From positions 933,137 through 997,136 of the forward strand of contig CM022668.1 in assembly GCA_012295275.1 (NCBI GenBank): DNA of 64,000 bases, in the 5' to 3' direction. The position numbers and the translations under genes were made by a program. The DNA is from Chrysomallon squamiferum (taxonomy: Eukaryota > Mollusca > Gastropoda > Neomphalida > Peltospiridae). Position 1 is the stretch's first letter, and every line of letters begins with the position of its first letter. The notes beneath the pieces are model-generated. The model was not told the DNA's origin. It worked only from the letters and a program-made list of their open reading frames with translations, and did not search any database. Positions 48,101 to 54,077 of the stretch are shown here, piece by piece.

Positions 48101-50228
48101 AATAGAGAGATATCCAAGGAAAACAAAAGAAAGAGAAATATATATAAATGTGTGTGTGCATACATATATATATATGCTTGATGTTGATTGATCTGCATGT
48201 TACATGTACATGTTTGTTATTATGATAGGAAACAGGATTTAGTTGATTTTTATTGCTTGTTGAGTCAATGCTGGTCATAGCAACAGTGTTTTTAACCACT
48301 TACAGCTGATTTCAGTGAAAACTTTTAACACAGTAATTTTAATAAACTTTAACCCAGGTTTGAAAATCTCAAAAGCAGAGTGCTTACATGATCTTGGTCA
48401 GTTTTCTCAATCGTGTGCCAGTATAAGCTGATTAGCTATTGGCTGAAAGTTGAATACTTCACAGCTGCATGATTAAATGTCCATGTTTTATTTTTTTTGT
48501 CCAGCTCCAGAAGTTGTCACACAAGAAACAGCTGGATATGCTGCAGATGTGTGGGGTGTTGGTGTATTGACTTTTCTCTTGTAAGTAAACTATTGTGAAG
48601 ACATACTGTCTGTAAGATATTAGTTCTTATTCTCAAGATATTTGTTAAACAAAAGATAATGTAATTGTTTACTACATAAAACATTGCTGTTTTCCATTTA
48701 AAATTATTAATTTTCCATTTTCTGTTTGAAATAATCAGTTTACCCATTTTTTTAGTCTCAGACTAATTAAATTTTCTATTTTCAGATTAAGTGGTGAGTC
48801 TGCCTTTGGGTCTGAGGTAGTGGAAGATGTTTTCACAAATATTGCCTACAATCACTATGATATCAATGACCTGTATGAGAATGTTTCACAGGAGGGACAG
48901 AAGTTTGTTTTCAAACTTCTCAAACGATTACCAAGGTTTATATTTATTTACATGACTGACATTTCTGAAAAATTGTAATTTAAAATATGGAAAGGTTTTT
49001 TGCTGTTTATTCATTCAGTTCTGTTTATAAATTAGTCTGGAAAGACACATTTTATTTAACATTTATAAATGTGGAAGTTTAACTCATTTCAAATGTATCG
49101 TGTAACTTTGCATTTTTAATACTGTTGGCAAGGTATTTATTCATGCCAGAAGACTGCCATTGTTGAGATATCTCAGTGTAATACTCTAGTTACAGAGGGG
49201 TTAAAAATAGGTAATTGCGAAGTACGTATTGCACGAAAATCTGACACCAAAAGGGTTCAAATAGATCATTATGAATGTCATGTTTCCATGACAATACCTT
49301 TTTCTATAATTAAAACTAGTTAAGTATTGAAATGCCTTCATTCTTTATTTTTGTTTATTTTTATACAGGAATCGACCTGCAATATCCGAGTGCATGGAAC
49401 ATAAATGGCTTCTGCCTGCAGACGGTGCAGCAAAGACTCGAGATGATGCTGTGTTCTTGACAAACAAACTGGCAATTTTTGCAAAACAATACAACAAAAA
49501 TCGTCTCAGTGATTCTTACAAACATGAATACAACTCTATTGTTTTGTCAATTCCACCCACTTCTGAGAAAGAAGAGGAGGAGGAACCAGAAGAGAAAACT
49601 TCTGACGATTTTGAAAAAGAGGAAAAAGAGAAAAAAGAGGATAAAGGTAAAATTTTTAAATAATAAGTACAAATTTGCAACATTTACTATAAATGACTTT
49701 ATCAAATGCAAAAGTTCATTTGTATAGTGTCTGCCACAATGTGAAATGAGATAAAAACAGTGTTGATCAACAATTCACATTAAATAAGTTTACAGGAAAG
49801 TTAAACATGGAAAATTATTGAAATCATATAATCTTCTACAAATTAAATCCCAAATTAAATTAGCAAAGGCAAATTTAACTGCTTGTCTGCCAAAATCTTG
49901 GAAATGTAGGAATTAAATTATTATTATTTCTTTTTTTACATCTTATGCTGACAAAGCAGAAGAAGACGTGAAAGAAAAACAAAAGAAACCAACATTATTA
50001 ATTAAGACAGGTGAATTAACAAAATCATCAGAACCATCACAGGCAACAACAGATTCAGAACTTTCAGCTTTAGAAACGACAGTTTTGCCTCAAGTATCTT
50101 CAGCAAAACCAGATGAGAAAGAGGGGTTGGATGATCAAAGTATGAGTCAGTTAGCTGAGGAGGTGGTTAGCAAAGCTATGGAAGAAGCTATGCAGTCTTC
50201 AGAGATTGCAGATGCCTGCAGAAAGTAA
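1..50228 (+). CDS. unc-89: UNC-89/obscurin-family giant sarcomeric kinase, 5'-partial, 58 exons
   Basis: Family role (established): UNC-89/obscurin is a giant scaffold of the muscle M-line, combining a RhoGEF module, Ig/FN3 chains and two C-terminal kinase domains. Seen here: DH, PH, Ig, PEVK-like repeats, four Ig, sixteen FN3, two Ig, kinase 1, Ig, FN3, kinase 2 and an acidic tail, all on one strand. The 58 exons I placed sum to 4,679 codons including the stop, and phases match at every junction except 48034. The start codon and the SH3 domain expected before DH lie left of the window. Most introns between repeat exons are phase 1, so exons are symmetric. DH-PH plus two kinases excludes twitchin, projectin and titin, which lack that combination. 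Exon borders are read by eye from splice consensus and frame. Confidence 0.9.
335..392. repeat. (CA)n/(TA)n microsatellite
   Basis: About 36 bases of uninterrupted CA followed by TA and mixed CA repeats, in the first intron. Confidence 0.95.
1557..1876. mobile_element. hAT-like MITE with 8-bp target duplication
   Basis: A 320-bp non-coding element begins CAAGGGTGCCC and ends GAGCACCCCTG, giving imperfect terminal inverted repeats. It is flanked by CTCTAGTG (1549-1556) and CTGTAGTG (1877-1884), an 8-bp duplication with one mismatch, as expected for hAT-superfamily insertion. It contains no transposase frame, so it would be a non-autonomous copy mobilised in trans. Superfamily assignment is inferred from the target-site length and the CA..TG termini. 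Confidence 0.75.
2120..4097 (+). CDS. unc-89: DH (RhoGEF) domain exons of unc-89
   Basis: Exons 2120-2290, 2550-2619, 3141-3233, 3589-3684 and 3933-4097 encode a Dbl-homology domain, which catalyses GDP/GTP exchange on Rho GTPases. The first exon carries the CR1-like helix ([17 protein letters not shown]). The fourth and fifth together give the CR3-like signature [18 protein letters not shown], matching the usual (L/Q)KPxxRxxxYxxLLKxL pattern of DH helix 8. The final helix ([19 protein letters not shown]) leads straight into the PH exon. All exons except the first two are phase 0, unlike the phase-1 repeat exons downstream. The acceptor at 3933 (TTTAAG) is weak, but is the only one preserving the conserved MFLK-DFL join. 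C. elegans UNC-89 DH-PH acts on RHO-1; the partner here is inferred to be Rho-like. Confidence 0.9.
3753..3779. repeat. (GT)n microsatellite
   Basis: Perfect GT dinucleotide run in the intron between the fourth and fifth DH exons. A CA-rich compound tract also fills most of the next intron (about 4160-4320). Confidence 0.95.
4385..7598 (+). CDS. unc-89: PH domain exons of unc-89
   Basis: Two exons, 4385-4540 and 7439-7598, encode the pleckstrin-homology domain paired with the DH. The first gives strands 1-4, including [17 protein letters not shown], the typical 'xLFLFxxxLLxxK' PH core. The second gives [19 protein letters not shown] and the C-terminal helix with its invariant Trp ([14 protein letters not shown]). 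PH domains after DH domains usually regulate exchange activity or position the GEF. The domain is split by a 2.9-kb intron, one of the longer ones in the gene. Confidence 0.9.
4541..7438. other. intron within the PH domain
   Basis: This 2.9-kb intron contains T-rich low-complexity DNA (about 4857-4935) and a GT-rich stretch (about 4985-5075). A more GC-balanced segment at about 5150-5930 could be old repeat DNA, but I cannot classify it. Short open frames on both strands at 5699-5942 overlap each other and match nothing I recognise. No exon-like splice pair was found. Confidence 0.6.
7660..7697. repeat. (ATT)n microsatellite
   Basis: Uninterrupted ATT trinucleotide run of about 38 bases, 60 bp after the end of the second PH exon. 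Confidence 0.95.
7955..8460 (+). CDS. unc-89: Ser/Asp-rich linker after PH
   Basis: Exons 7955-8116 and 8344-8460 (phase 1 in and out) encode a low-complexity linker. The first is rich in Ser, Asp and Glu with a [17 protein letters not shown]-type stretch, a plausible acidic phosphorylation region. The second continues [15 protein letters not shown] and ends with a basic patch ([11 protein letters not shown]) just before Ig1. No folded domain is recognisable. The 3' end of the second exon has been copied into the minisatellite that follows. Confidence 0.8.
8461..9728 (+). repeat. 21-copy 62-bp minisatellite made of a duplicated 5' splice site
   Basis: Starting at the donor of exon 8344-8460, a 62-bp unit is repeated about 21 times. 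Unit starts are 8461, 8523, 8585, 8647, 8709, 8754, 8816, 8878, 8935, 8997, then every 62 bp to 9679. The units starting at 8709 (45 bp) and 8878 (57 bp) carry internal deletions. Each unit begins GTGAGCTGTGATGTC, the true intron start, and ends CTGTCTGTACAG, the true exon end. All unit starts except that at 8523 keep an intact CAG|GTGAGC donor. Units also contain TTGTTAG just before the exon-like 3' part. Divergence is very low, indicating recent expansion or homogenisation. The end at 9728 is where the final unit departs from consensus. Confidence 0.95.
11798..11863. repeat. (GA)n microsatellite
   Basis: Perfect GA run of about 66 bases in the Ig1 upstream intron, flanked by imperfect GATA-type repeats on both sides. 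Confidence 0.95.
13600..13645. repeat. (TTTA)n microsatellite
   Basis: About 11 perfect TTTA units, 250 bp before the Ig1 exon. Confidence 0.95.
13896..14135 (+). CDS. unc-89: Ig1 domain exon
   Basis: A 240-base phase 1-1 exon encodes one I-set immunoglobulin domain. The B-strand Cys ([11 protein letters not shown]), the C-strand Trp ([12 protein letters not shown]) and the [16 protein letters not shown]-strand motif are clear. The F-strand has Ala where the second Cys would be (YTAKA), as is common in intracellular sarcomeric Ig domains that do not form the disulfide. It sits alone between the GEF linker and the repeat region. Confidence 0.9.
14136..17246. other. intron between Ig1 and the PEVK-like exon
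   Basis: This 3.1-kb intron shows no supported exon on either strand. Apart from a pogo/Tigger-like fragment starting near 16775, I see only AT-rich unique-looking sequence. Short frames at 14768-15013, 15867-16088 and 16024-16248 have no domain signature. Confidence 0.6.
16775..16975. mobile_element. possible pogo/Tigger-like DNA transposon fragment
   Basis: The stretch beginning TACAGATTGAGCATCC and continuing through GGATCTAAGTCTAAATAC resembles, from memory, the end of widely distributed pogo/Tigger-type elements. Those start with a TTGAGTATCCCTTATCC-like terminus and contain a similar TCTAAGTCTAAACAC internal stretch. I could not find the matching inverted end before the exon at 17247, so if correct this is a truncated copy. 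No coding potential is visible. Confidence 0.4.
17247..19590 (+). CDS. unc-89: PEVK-like repeat region plus first part of Ig2 (giant exon)
   Basis: This 2,344-base exon is by far the largest. After a short lead-in, it encodes about 700 residues dominated by Pro, Glu, Val, Lys and Ala. The first part (to about 18070) is a diverged array of KEPxPEPxKE-type units. From about 18075 to 19030 there are 22 nearly identical 13-14-residue units of the form (K/E)[11 protein letters not shown](S/P)A. By analogy with titin PEVK and the KSP-rich region of C. elegans UNC-89, it is probably a disordered, extensible or phosphorylatable spacer. It then returns to folded sequence: [20 protein letters not shown] begins Ig2, and the exon stops inside the Trp codon of the C strand. 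The antisense frames are also open over most of the exon, but only because of the repeat codon pattern. Confidence 0.92.
18075..19030 (+). repeat. coding minisatellite, 22 units of 39/42 bp
   Basis: In-frame tandem units encode (K/E)[13 protein letters not shown], with 42-bp and 39-bp (lacking one Ala) forms. There are ten leading units, in which the two lengths alternate in part. Eight consecutive [14 protein letters not shown] units (about 18531-18860) are essentially identical at DNA level. Four more K-type units close the array. The lysine-to-glutamate change marks the eight-unit block as a later expansion of one variant. All unit lengths are multiples of three, so copy-number change keeps the frame. 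Confidence 0.95.
19591..21753. other. intron splitting Ig2
   Basis: The intron interrupts the Ig2 C-strand Trp codon (TG|G). It contains a decayed antisense copy of a dispersed gene family (19988-20881), short A/T runs and a (TA)n tract near 21137-21150. The frame at 21601-21786 is not used: the exon must begin at 21754 to complete the Trp codon. Confidence 0.7.
19988..20881 (-). pseudogene. decayed copy of a dispersed protein-coding repeat family
   Basis: On the minus strand, three fragments read in order like one broken protein. At 20881-20699 there is [20 protein letters not shown] followed by [10 protein letters not shown]. At about 20310-20240 there is [18 protein letters not shown]. 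At 20194-19988 there is [17 protein letters not shown] followed by [14 protein letters not shown]. From memory these match, in the right order, a multi-copy family of unnamed proteins common in arthropod and other invertebrate genomes, with motifs like EWNLL, FLGNxKAxNY, GCxMSLKxHFL and FFPENxGxxSDEHGE. Stops and frame changes separate the fragments, and conserved positions are altered (the ERFHQD-like segment is lost). It looks like an old insertion, opposite in orientation to the host gene. I do not know the family's function; high copy number suggests mobile or retroposed origin. Confidence 0.6.
21754..21929 (+). CDS. unc-89: second half of Ig2
   Basis: This 176-base exon completes the Trp codon and continues (W)[15 protein letters not shown]. 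It then gives the canonical F-strand [17 protein letters not shown] with its Cys, ending in the G strand (TEALLNVI). Together with the end of the giant exon, it makes a complete I-set Ig domain with both core cysteines (FDCRV and YTCRA). Confidence 0.9.
22236..23106 (+). CDS. unc-89: Ig3 and Ig4 domains
   Basis: Exon 22236-22696 encodes all of Ig3 ([49 protein letters not shown]) and the first half of Ig4 ([33 protein letters not shown]). Exon 22922-23106 supplies the rest of Ig4 ([20 protein letters not shown]). Ig3 has both cysteines; Ig4 has the first but Ala at the second (YIAKA). The phase-0 intron inside Ig4 and the phase-2 end at 23106 break the phase-1 rule seen elsewhere, so this pair is not an independently skippable cassette. 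Confidence 0.9.
23502..24340 (+). CDS. unc-89: Ig5 domain and short linker before the FN3 array
   Basis: Exon 23502-23812 encodes Ig5: [39 protein letters not shown] and [17 protein letters not shown], with both cysteines and the Trp. Exon 24248-24340 (93 bases, phase 1-1) adds a charged linker, [20 protein letters not shown], that leads to the first FN3. The Tyr/Pro-rich linker resembles the short linkers found further along the array (25163, 34438). Confidence 0.9.
24557..26793 (+). CDS. unc-89: FN3 domains 1-4
   Basis: Four single-exon FN3 domains: 24557-24862, 25441-25740, 25968-26273 and 26485-26793. A 39-base microexon (25163-25201; [13 protein letters not shown]) lies between the first and second. 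Every exon is phase 1 at both ends. Each shows the FN3 core: a B-strand Trp ([32 protein letters not shown]), the Y/W C-strand ([15 protein letters not shown] in domain 3), and the F-strand [17 protein letters not shown]. Instead of the usual DGGSPI turn they carry a P-x-x-(D/E) type loop, for example [13 protein letters not shown], which recurs in domains 4 and 12. FN3 domains here are inferred to be structural links. Confidence 0.92.
27374..31222 (+). CDS. unc-89: FN3 domains 5-9
   Basis: Single-exon FN3 domains at 27374-27652, 27942-28244, 28879-29172, 30271-30573 and 30923-31222, all phase 1-1. Core motifs repeat: [41 protein letters not shown] and [11 protein letters not shown] in the B strand. 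A (D/Q)(D/T)Y(S/R/L)FR(V/I) F-strand follows in each. Domain 5 is the shortest: it lacks the usual AxNxxGxSEP turn and reads [11 protein letters not shown]. Domain 9 ends at a GC donor (G|GCAAGT) rather than GT; the phase-1 reading and the next exon require it. Exon lengths of 279-303 bases are nearly constant, consistent with tandem exon duplication. Confidence 0.92.
29173..30270. other. 1.1-kb intron between FN3-7 and FN3-8
   Basis: No exon is supported. The intron contains a T-rich tract near 29289-29308, a GT-rich tract (about 29575-29621), a perfect (CA)n run at 30087-30121 and a (GA)n patch near 30155-30168. The antisense frame at 29881-30120 ends in the microsatellite and is not credible. 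Confidence 0.65.
30087..30121. repeat. (CA)n microsatellite
   Basis: Perfect CA run of about 35 bases, 150 bp upstream of the FN3-8 exon. Confidence 0.95.
31461..31536. repeat. 36-bp tandem duplication carrying acceptor-like sites
   Basis: A 36-bp unit starting TATTATTCTTTTCAATTTCAG is repeated about twice (from 31461 and 31497) immediately upstream of the FN3-10 acceptor at 31555. Each copy includes a polypyrimidine tract plus TTTCAG, a good 3' splice site in isolation. Using either copy would add a TAA-containing segment, so they are probably decoys. Confidence 0.85.
31556..34536 (+). CDS. unc-89: FN3 domains 10-13 and a linker exon
   Basis: FN3 exons at 31556-31849, 32259-32555, 33009-33311 and 33906-34208, then a 99-base linker exon at 34438-34536, all phase 1-1. 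B-strand motifs are [24 protein letters not shown] and ARLRWKPA. Domain 12 shares the [13 protein letters not shown] loop with domains 3 and 4. Domain 13 shares the EMQEPP...WRPVAQ strand with domain 3, so these may descend from a shared block duplication. Domain 10 is the most diverged, with a weak C strand ([16 protein letters not shown]) and an F strand reading [15 protein letters not shown]. The linker ([18 protein letters not shown]) is Tyr/Pro-rich and has no fold I recognise. Confidence 0.9.
34790..38375 (+). CDS. unc-89: FN3 domains 14-16 with interleaved linker exons
   Basis: FN3 exons 34790-35092, 36258-36557 and 37617-37916 alternate with linker exons 35455-35514 (60 bases, [19 protein letters not shown]), 36914-36997 (84 bases) and 38256-38375 (120 bases). 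All are phase 1-1. The three FN3 domains start alike ([27 protein letters not shown]) and share FGxSEPxLP ends, suggesting a duplicated FN3-plus-linker unit. The last linker is basic and Ser-rich ([20 protein letters not shown]), with RS/SP sites that look phosphorylatable, and leads into the Ig pair before kinase 1. FN3-15 ends at a GC donor (G|GCAAGT). Confidence 0.9.
35800..36196. mobile_element. TIR-type MITE in an unc-89 intron
   Basis: AGGTATCCCTTGTTTAA at 35800-35816 and the inverse of AGGTATCCCTTGATTAA at 36180-36196 form 17-bp terminal inverted repeats with one mismatch, enclosing about 397 bp without coding capacity. Target-site duplication is not clear, so the superfamily is unassigned; the terminus resembles those of Tc1/mariner or pogo-type MITEs. 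Confidence 0.65.
38709..39704 (+). CDS. unc-89: two Ig domains preceding kinase 1
   Basis: Exons 38709-39002 and 39423-39704 each encode one Ig domain, phase 1-1. The first ([47 protein letters not shown]) lacks both core cysteines: Asn-Ile replaces the B-strand Cys context, and the F strand reads YKILA. The second ([51 protein letters not shown]) retains only the first. Loss of the disulfide pair is tolerated in intracellular Ig domains. Their position just N-terminal to kinase 1 parallels Ig/FN3 modules flanking kinases in other giant kinases. Confidence 0.9.
39951..42526 (+). CDS. unc-89: protein kinase 1 (PK1) catalytic domain, predicted active
   Basis: Exons 39951-40032, 40298-40501, 41105-41243, 41485-41684, 42015-42161 and 42403-42526 encode a complete MLCK/titin-type Ser/Thr kinase domain. 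The glycine loop is [12 protein letters not shown], the VAIK-type Lys is in EYAAKFIQV, and the helix C Glu is in [13 protein letters not shown]. The catalytic loop is VHLDLKPSNIM and the DFG is IDFGFSRLL. The activation segment ends [11 protein letters not shown], and [19 protein letters not shown] and HPWI follow. Every catalytic residue is present; HLD instead of HRD is usual for this subfamily. The acceptor at 41105 (GCTGAG|G) is weak, but is the only one I found that keeps frame and the TELLTGGEYL motif. Confidence 0.92.
42815..44229 (+). CDS. unc-89: kinase 1 C-terminal extension and interkinase linker
   Basis: Exons 42815-42981 and 44030-44229, separated by a 1-kb intron with a MITE. 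The first continues from the kinase with helical, basic sequence ([20 protein letters not shown]), where related giant kinases carry an autoregulatory tail; that role is inferred by position only. The second is charged and low-complexity ([20 protein letters not shown], then [20 protein letters not shown]) and most likely disordered. Confidence 0.85.
43035..43629. mobile_element. ~595-bp TIR MITE in the interkinase-linker intron
   Basis: CAGTCAATCTGT at 43035-43046 is matched exactly by its inverse at 43618-43629. Similarity continues inward imperfectly: ATGAAATGCCT on the left and AAAATGCCTG on the inverted right end. Further inside, both halves carry TTTCATGAA-like segments, giving a long imperfect palindrome. 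There is no coding capacity. TA occurs next to both ends but not symmetrically, so the target duplication is unresolved. Confidence 0.65.
44558..45764 (+). CDS. unc-89: Ig and FN3 domains between the kinases
   Basis: Exon 44558-44845 encodes an Ig domain ([55 protein letters not shown]) with both cysteines. Exons 45205-45336 and 45603-45764 encode one FN3 ([57 protein letters not shown]). This FN3 has a conventional DGSSxIxxY loop and is split by an intron, unlike the 16 upstream array members, so it belongs to a different, probably older, FN3 type. The Ig-FN3 pair between two kinases is the conserved UNC-89/obscurin arrangement. Confidence 0.92.
46437..49400 (+). CDS. unc-89: protein kinase 2 (PK2), predicted pseudokinase
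   Basis: Exons 46437-46602, 46837-47107, 47851-48034, 48505-48580, 48786-48935 and the start of 49369-49646 encode a kinase fold. The glycine-rich loop is degenerate (FGPFIWNGKFSQIQ). The Lys (FVCKKVV) and helix C Glu ([10 protein letters not shown]) remain. The catalytic loop is HLNVQPSSV, where Asp is replaced by Asn, Lys by Gln, and the Mg-binding Asn by Ser. DFG reads DFS. The activation segment GYPDFH-APEVV and [16 protein letters not shown] are retained, so the fold should be intact but catalysis lost. Kinase 2 of other UNC-89 proteins serves in partner binding; a scaffold role is inferred. The exon 47851 to 48505 junction is one base out of frame with a GT donor (see findings). Confidence 0.88.
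49401..50228 (+). CDS. unc-89: acidic C-terminal tail and stop of unc-89
   Basis: The rest of exon 49369-49646, plus the last exon (49957 or 49960 to 50228), encodes a hydrophilic tail. There is a Glu/Lys-rich stretch ([20 protein letters not shown]), a Ser/Thr-rich middle and a short predicted helix ([19 protein letters not shown]). The stop is TAA at 50226-50228. The final acceptor is a tandem AAG/CAG site giving two isoforms that differ by one residue. No SH3, Ig or FN3 follows, so the protein ends soon after kinase 2, as in the invertebrate proteins. Confidence 0.9.
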
Positions 50229-50277
50229 CAATACAAAAAAAAAAGAATAAGTGATCAAAGTTGACAGACTGTTGTGA

Positions 50278-51141
50278 AATAAAGGTTAAATGAAATTGTA
50301 TGTGTTTATATATAATTTAAGTTTTCTGGACTAGATTTGCTGTTTTAGAATTATATCATAAATTTAAAAGAAAATTTAATAAAGTAATTAATTATTCAAT
50401 ATCTGTATGTATTTGATTTCAGTTAAGAATCAGAATCAGTATAATCTGTACCATGGGTTTTGTTATACAGAGGTTGTTAGTATAGCTGTCAAAATTATTC
50501 TGGAGAAGATTGCAGTGTTTGAGTGATGTGTTATTTAGTTTATGATTAGAACTGTCAGGTCTCTATTTCAGTTATACATTTAAACTGTTTATTTAAAAAT
50601 ATTCAAATTTTTATTTATTATTTAAATTTGAATTTTTGTTATTGTTTCATTTTTAAATTTTACCTTTTAGTTTTTCATATATCTCATTTAAAAATAAATA
50701 TAAATTAGATTTATAAAATTATCAGAAACATGCAGTGTTCATTTTATTTGATCTTTGTGTTGATGTGATTTGTATAACTAATGTATAAAAAACTATCAAC
50801 GTAAACAATATTTATATAATAATTTATTATTTATTACGTTTATTAATTGTGCAGTAATAGACTTTTTTTTAACAAAAATATAAATGTGCACATACATTTG
50901 TAAACATTTTGGTAATATTAAATTATAAAACCAAACTATATATATTTCTAACACAACAGCATTAACAGCAATAACAACAACTAAATCATATTATTATTAA
51001 AATTAATATTTTTCAGTAATTTAAAAAATATCATAATGTAAAGTTAGATGTGTTTTGTTGTAATAAGGAATGTGATGTGAATCACTGATATGTTTCCCTG
51101 ACTTTGTGGTCCTTTCTCCTGGTGCTGTTTTATTAAATAAA
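50278..51141 (+). terminator. candidate polyadenylation signals of unc-89
   Basis: AATAAA occurs at 50278-50283, 50378-50383 and 51136-51141. The last is followed within about 20 bases by a TG/T-rich stretch (TGTGTGGTTGTTTTT), the best match to a downstream element. The others lie 50-150 bp after the stop codon. Which is used cannot be decided from sequence; in DNA this AT-rich, chance AATAAA hexamers are frequent. Confidence 0.45.
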
Positions 51142-51984
51142 CACTTTTAACATACTGTGTGGTTGTTTTTATTTCTCTAAATAATATAAACTGTAAATGA
51201 TAATTTAATATTCAAATGAAATGTTATTCCTGCCAGACTGATGTAGATACTGAAGTAACCAGTACCAAAGTGTGTCTCCATATCATAATATTCATTACTT
51301 GTGAACTGTTAATGGATGCCAGATTAACTGAAGCAGTACTTTGGAGCCACACATTTATTATTTAGTTAGTAACAACAACAAAATATTTACTTCACTGTAA
51401 CAAAATTAGGTAATTTCATTATCATTGTCATTATTATTATTTTTGAAAAAAGAATAAAATAGAATGGATAATTGAATGGAGCAATTCTCAATTTTTTGCT
51501 AATTAAGGTATCGGAATTCAGATTGGGATGATGACTGAACATGGATATATAATAAATTAATAAAAATGAACCCAAGTCTAAATATAGATTTTTATTTTAA
51601 AAATAGCTGATACGAAATAGTCTAAAAAGTAATTTTAATACAATATTGTATTACTTTCTGCCAGAAACTAAGTTTGTGTATGCTTTTGATAATAGTTTCA
51701 GTTTTGGAGGCTATCAGCATCAGTTGGATTAAATAATTTTCACTTGACAGTATTGTCTGAACAGTTAATGTGAGTGACAATAAAGAAAGACGATATTTGA
51801 TGTTATTATAATTTAAAGTACAACTTAGTTCACTAGTAATGATATACAACTACAGTGATTCAGCTTTGAAAAGGATGAATATAACAAAGATGTTTGTTTC
51901 AAAATTTATAGCTTTTTTAAAAAGAACTGTACAGGGTGTGTAGGGGGAGAGCAAATGTAGGTGTCTGTGTGCATGCATGTATGA

Positions 51985-51985
<1 letters not shown>

Positions 51986-52022
<37 letters not shown>
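51986..52022. repeat. (GT)n microsatellite
   Basis: Perfect GT run of about 37 bases in the intergenic region. Confidence 0.95.
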
Positions 52023-52023
<1 letters not shown>

Positions 52024-53255
52024 GGTGTTTGAGTGAGTGAACATTGTCAAGAAATGAACTTAATTTCCTTTTTATATTTAATTCTCTTTTTTTACTAGTT
52101 CAATCAGAATTCAAAAAAGAAATATTTCTAGTAATTCATTCATTCTGGATCAATTATTATAATTGCTAAAAGTTCAATTAGACAGGAAAATATCAAACTT
52201 GCATTTACTAAAAATTTGAAAAACATGCACTAAATGATAATAAGCTGATCATTAATGTATTTTAATAATATAAACATTTTAAAAAGTGCCAGTCCTTTCT
52301 TGTTGCACATAAAACGAACAGTGATTTTGCCCAGAGGGAAGTGGGATTTAGGCCTTCTGCGAGACTGACCAGTGGCAGATCAACCTACTCCAAATGTTTC
52401 ATTAATAAACAAAAAAATAAATTCTGTATGCATTGTTTATTGCGTTTTATTTTTACAGTTTATTTTTAAATATCATTTCAAGTATTTCAAACAAACACTT
52501 TTCCTGTAATGAATAATGATTACATGTTTGTTAAGTGCTGATTTTATTTTCTAGTTTTGATAAATGAAGCAATCTGTATCAAGTTATACCTGTTTATCTC
52601 TTCTTTATTCCAGTTTGAATTTCTACAATCTAAAATAACAAAAATTCTGTACCAAACCATATCCAAATTTACAGACGTTTTCTGCATTTACAAAGAAAAG
52701 CAGTTTGTAATTTACGAATGTCTGACTTTTTTCATCTCTCCATTTTGATTGCCACTCTAACCTCACCATTTCCATCATGATCATTTTCATTTTTATTATT
52801 TTAACCTGGAATTAATTTATTTAATATTAATGCATTTGTACAGCAAGAAGGATTATTATGAAACATGAAACAGCAGTTGGTATAATTAAAAAATTAATGG
52901 ACAAAATATAATAGAAATATAAAGGACAAATTTATTAAAAGTTAAATATATTACTCGATGATATGGAAAACATAAACATTTATTCTAAAGTCAGCCCTAC
53001 TAGATTCTACCTTATCTTTCAATTTTTCTTTTCAATATAAATTTTTGTCATTATTTCTTTCTTGCTTTTTAATAATAATAAGAAAAAGAATATTTATTTA
53101 TTTATTTATTTATTATACACTTAACTGATTGTTAGATAAGACAATTTATGTATTTATGTGCATATTTTAGTATACAAGATACTGAATTAGCTTATTAATA
53201 TTTTCTCGATATTTTAAAAACTTTATTTTGTTATTTATTATTATCATTGTTTTTA

Positions 53256-53297
<42 letters not shown>

Positions 53298-54077
53298 GTC
53301 TTTTAGTTTCTTTCTTTTTTATTAAGGTAATTTATTAAATTATGTAATTATATAATCATTAACAATAAATTATTTTTGGAAATAATTTTGATGATGATAA
53401 GAATTATAAAGTTTTATAAGTTTTTTCTACTTTTTTCGTAATTTTTGCTGTTGCTGTTGTTGTTGTTATTATTATTACTGAAAGAATCCCATAATACTAC
53501 TTACTTTAGTAATTTTCAGTTTGGACATACCAAATTACTCTCTATTACCTTTTTTCTTGTTTGTTTGTTTGTTTCTACTTTTTCTTTTAATTCAGTGTTT
53601 AAACTGACAGATTAATACACTTTTTATTTATTTTATTATTATTTTTTAAATTCTTGATTATTTAATGACAAAATATCAAATGCCCCTAGACTGCAAAAGA
53701 TTTAAACAAACTATTTTCAGTCCTAATCGTTTTTAGTTGGATCTTCGGAAATACTATAATCATAATTACATCATACATACGAAATAATAATAATAATAAT
53801 AAATATATAAAATTAAAATTAAAAAATAATTAAAACGTGGCAATCGAGAAAGGACATCCATATAAATAATTTAACCTTCATCGCTTTGTCGACAAGTTAC
53901 CATCGATCTCATCTTCAAAGTTCAAAGAACAATTTTGGTTAGTCATTCGGAGTAACAGTTTCTCAGTGGTAAATTAGCAAATTAAATAACAATTTCTTGA
54001 TATTAATCGATATTATTTCACTTCCTATTTACTTGTAATTACTTAAATATTTTTTATACAAAATATTTGGGAAAGAA

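Larger units (their letters stand above)
39705..49956. other. introns of the kinase region
   Basis: Introns longer than 300 bp at 40502-41104, 41685-42014, 44230-44557, 44846-45204, 45765-46436, 47108-47850, 48035-48504, 48936-49368 and 49647-49956 show no recognisable element beyond (TA)n/(GT)n patches (for example 47450-47485) and a poly-A run near 48070-48087. Confidence 0.6.
50229..54060. other. intergenic region between unc-89 and CDC27
   Basis: No gene is supported. It contains the 3' UTR of unc-89, a (GT)n microsatellite at 51986-52022, (TTTA)/(TTAT) repeats near 53095-53115 and an (ATT)n tract at about 53260-53297. A less AT-rich patch near 52290-52400 is unclassified. The scattered short frames have no codon or domain signature. 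Confidence 0.6.

Noticed and set aside
1-50228. Identification as twitchin, projectin or titin
   Set aside because: Those giant kinases lack a DH-PH module and have a single kinase domain; two kinases separated by Ig-FN3, plus DH-PH, define UNC-89/obscurin.
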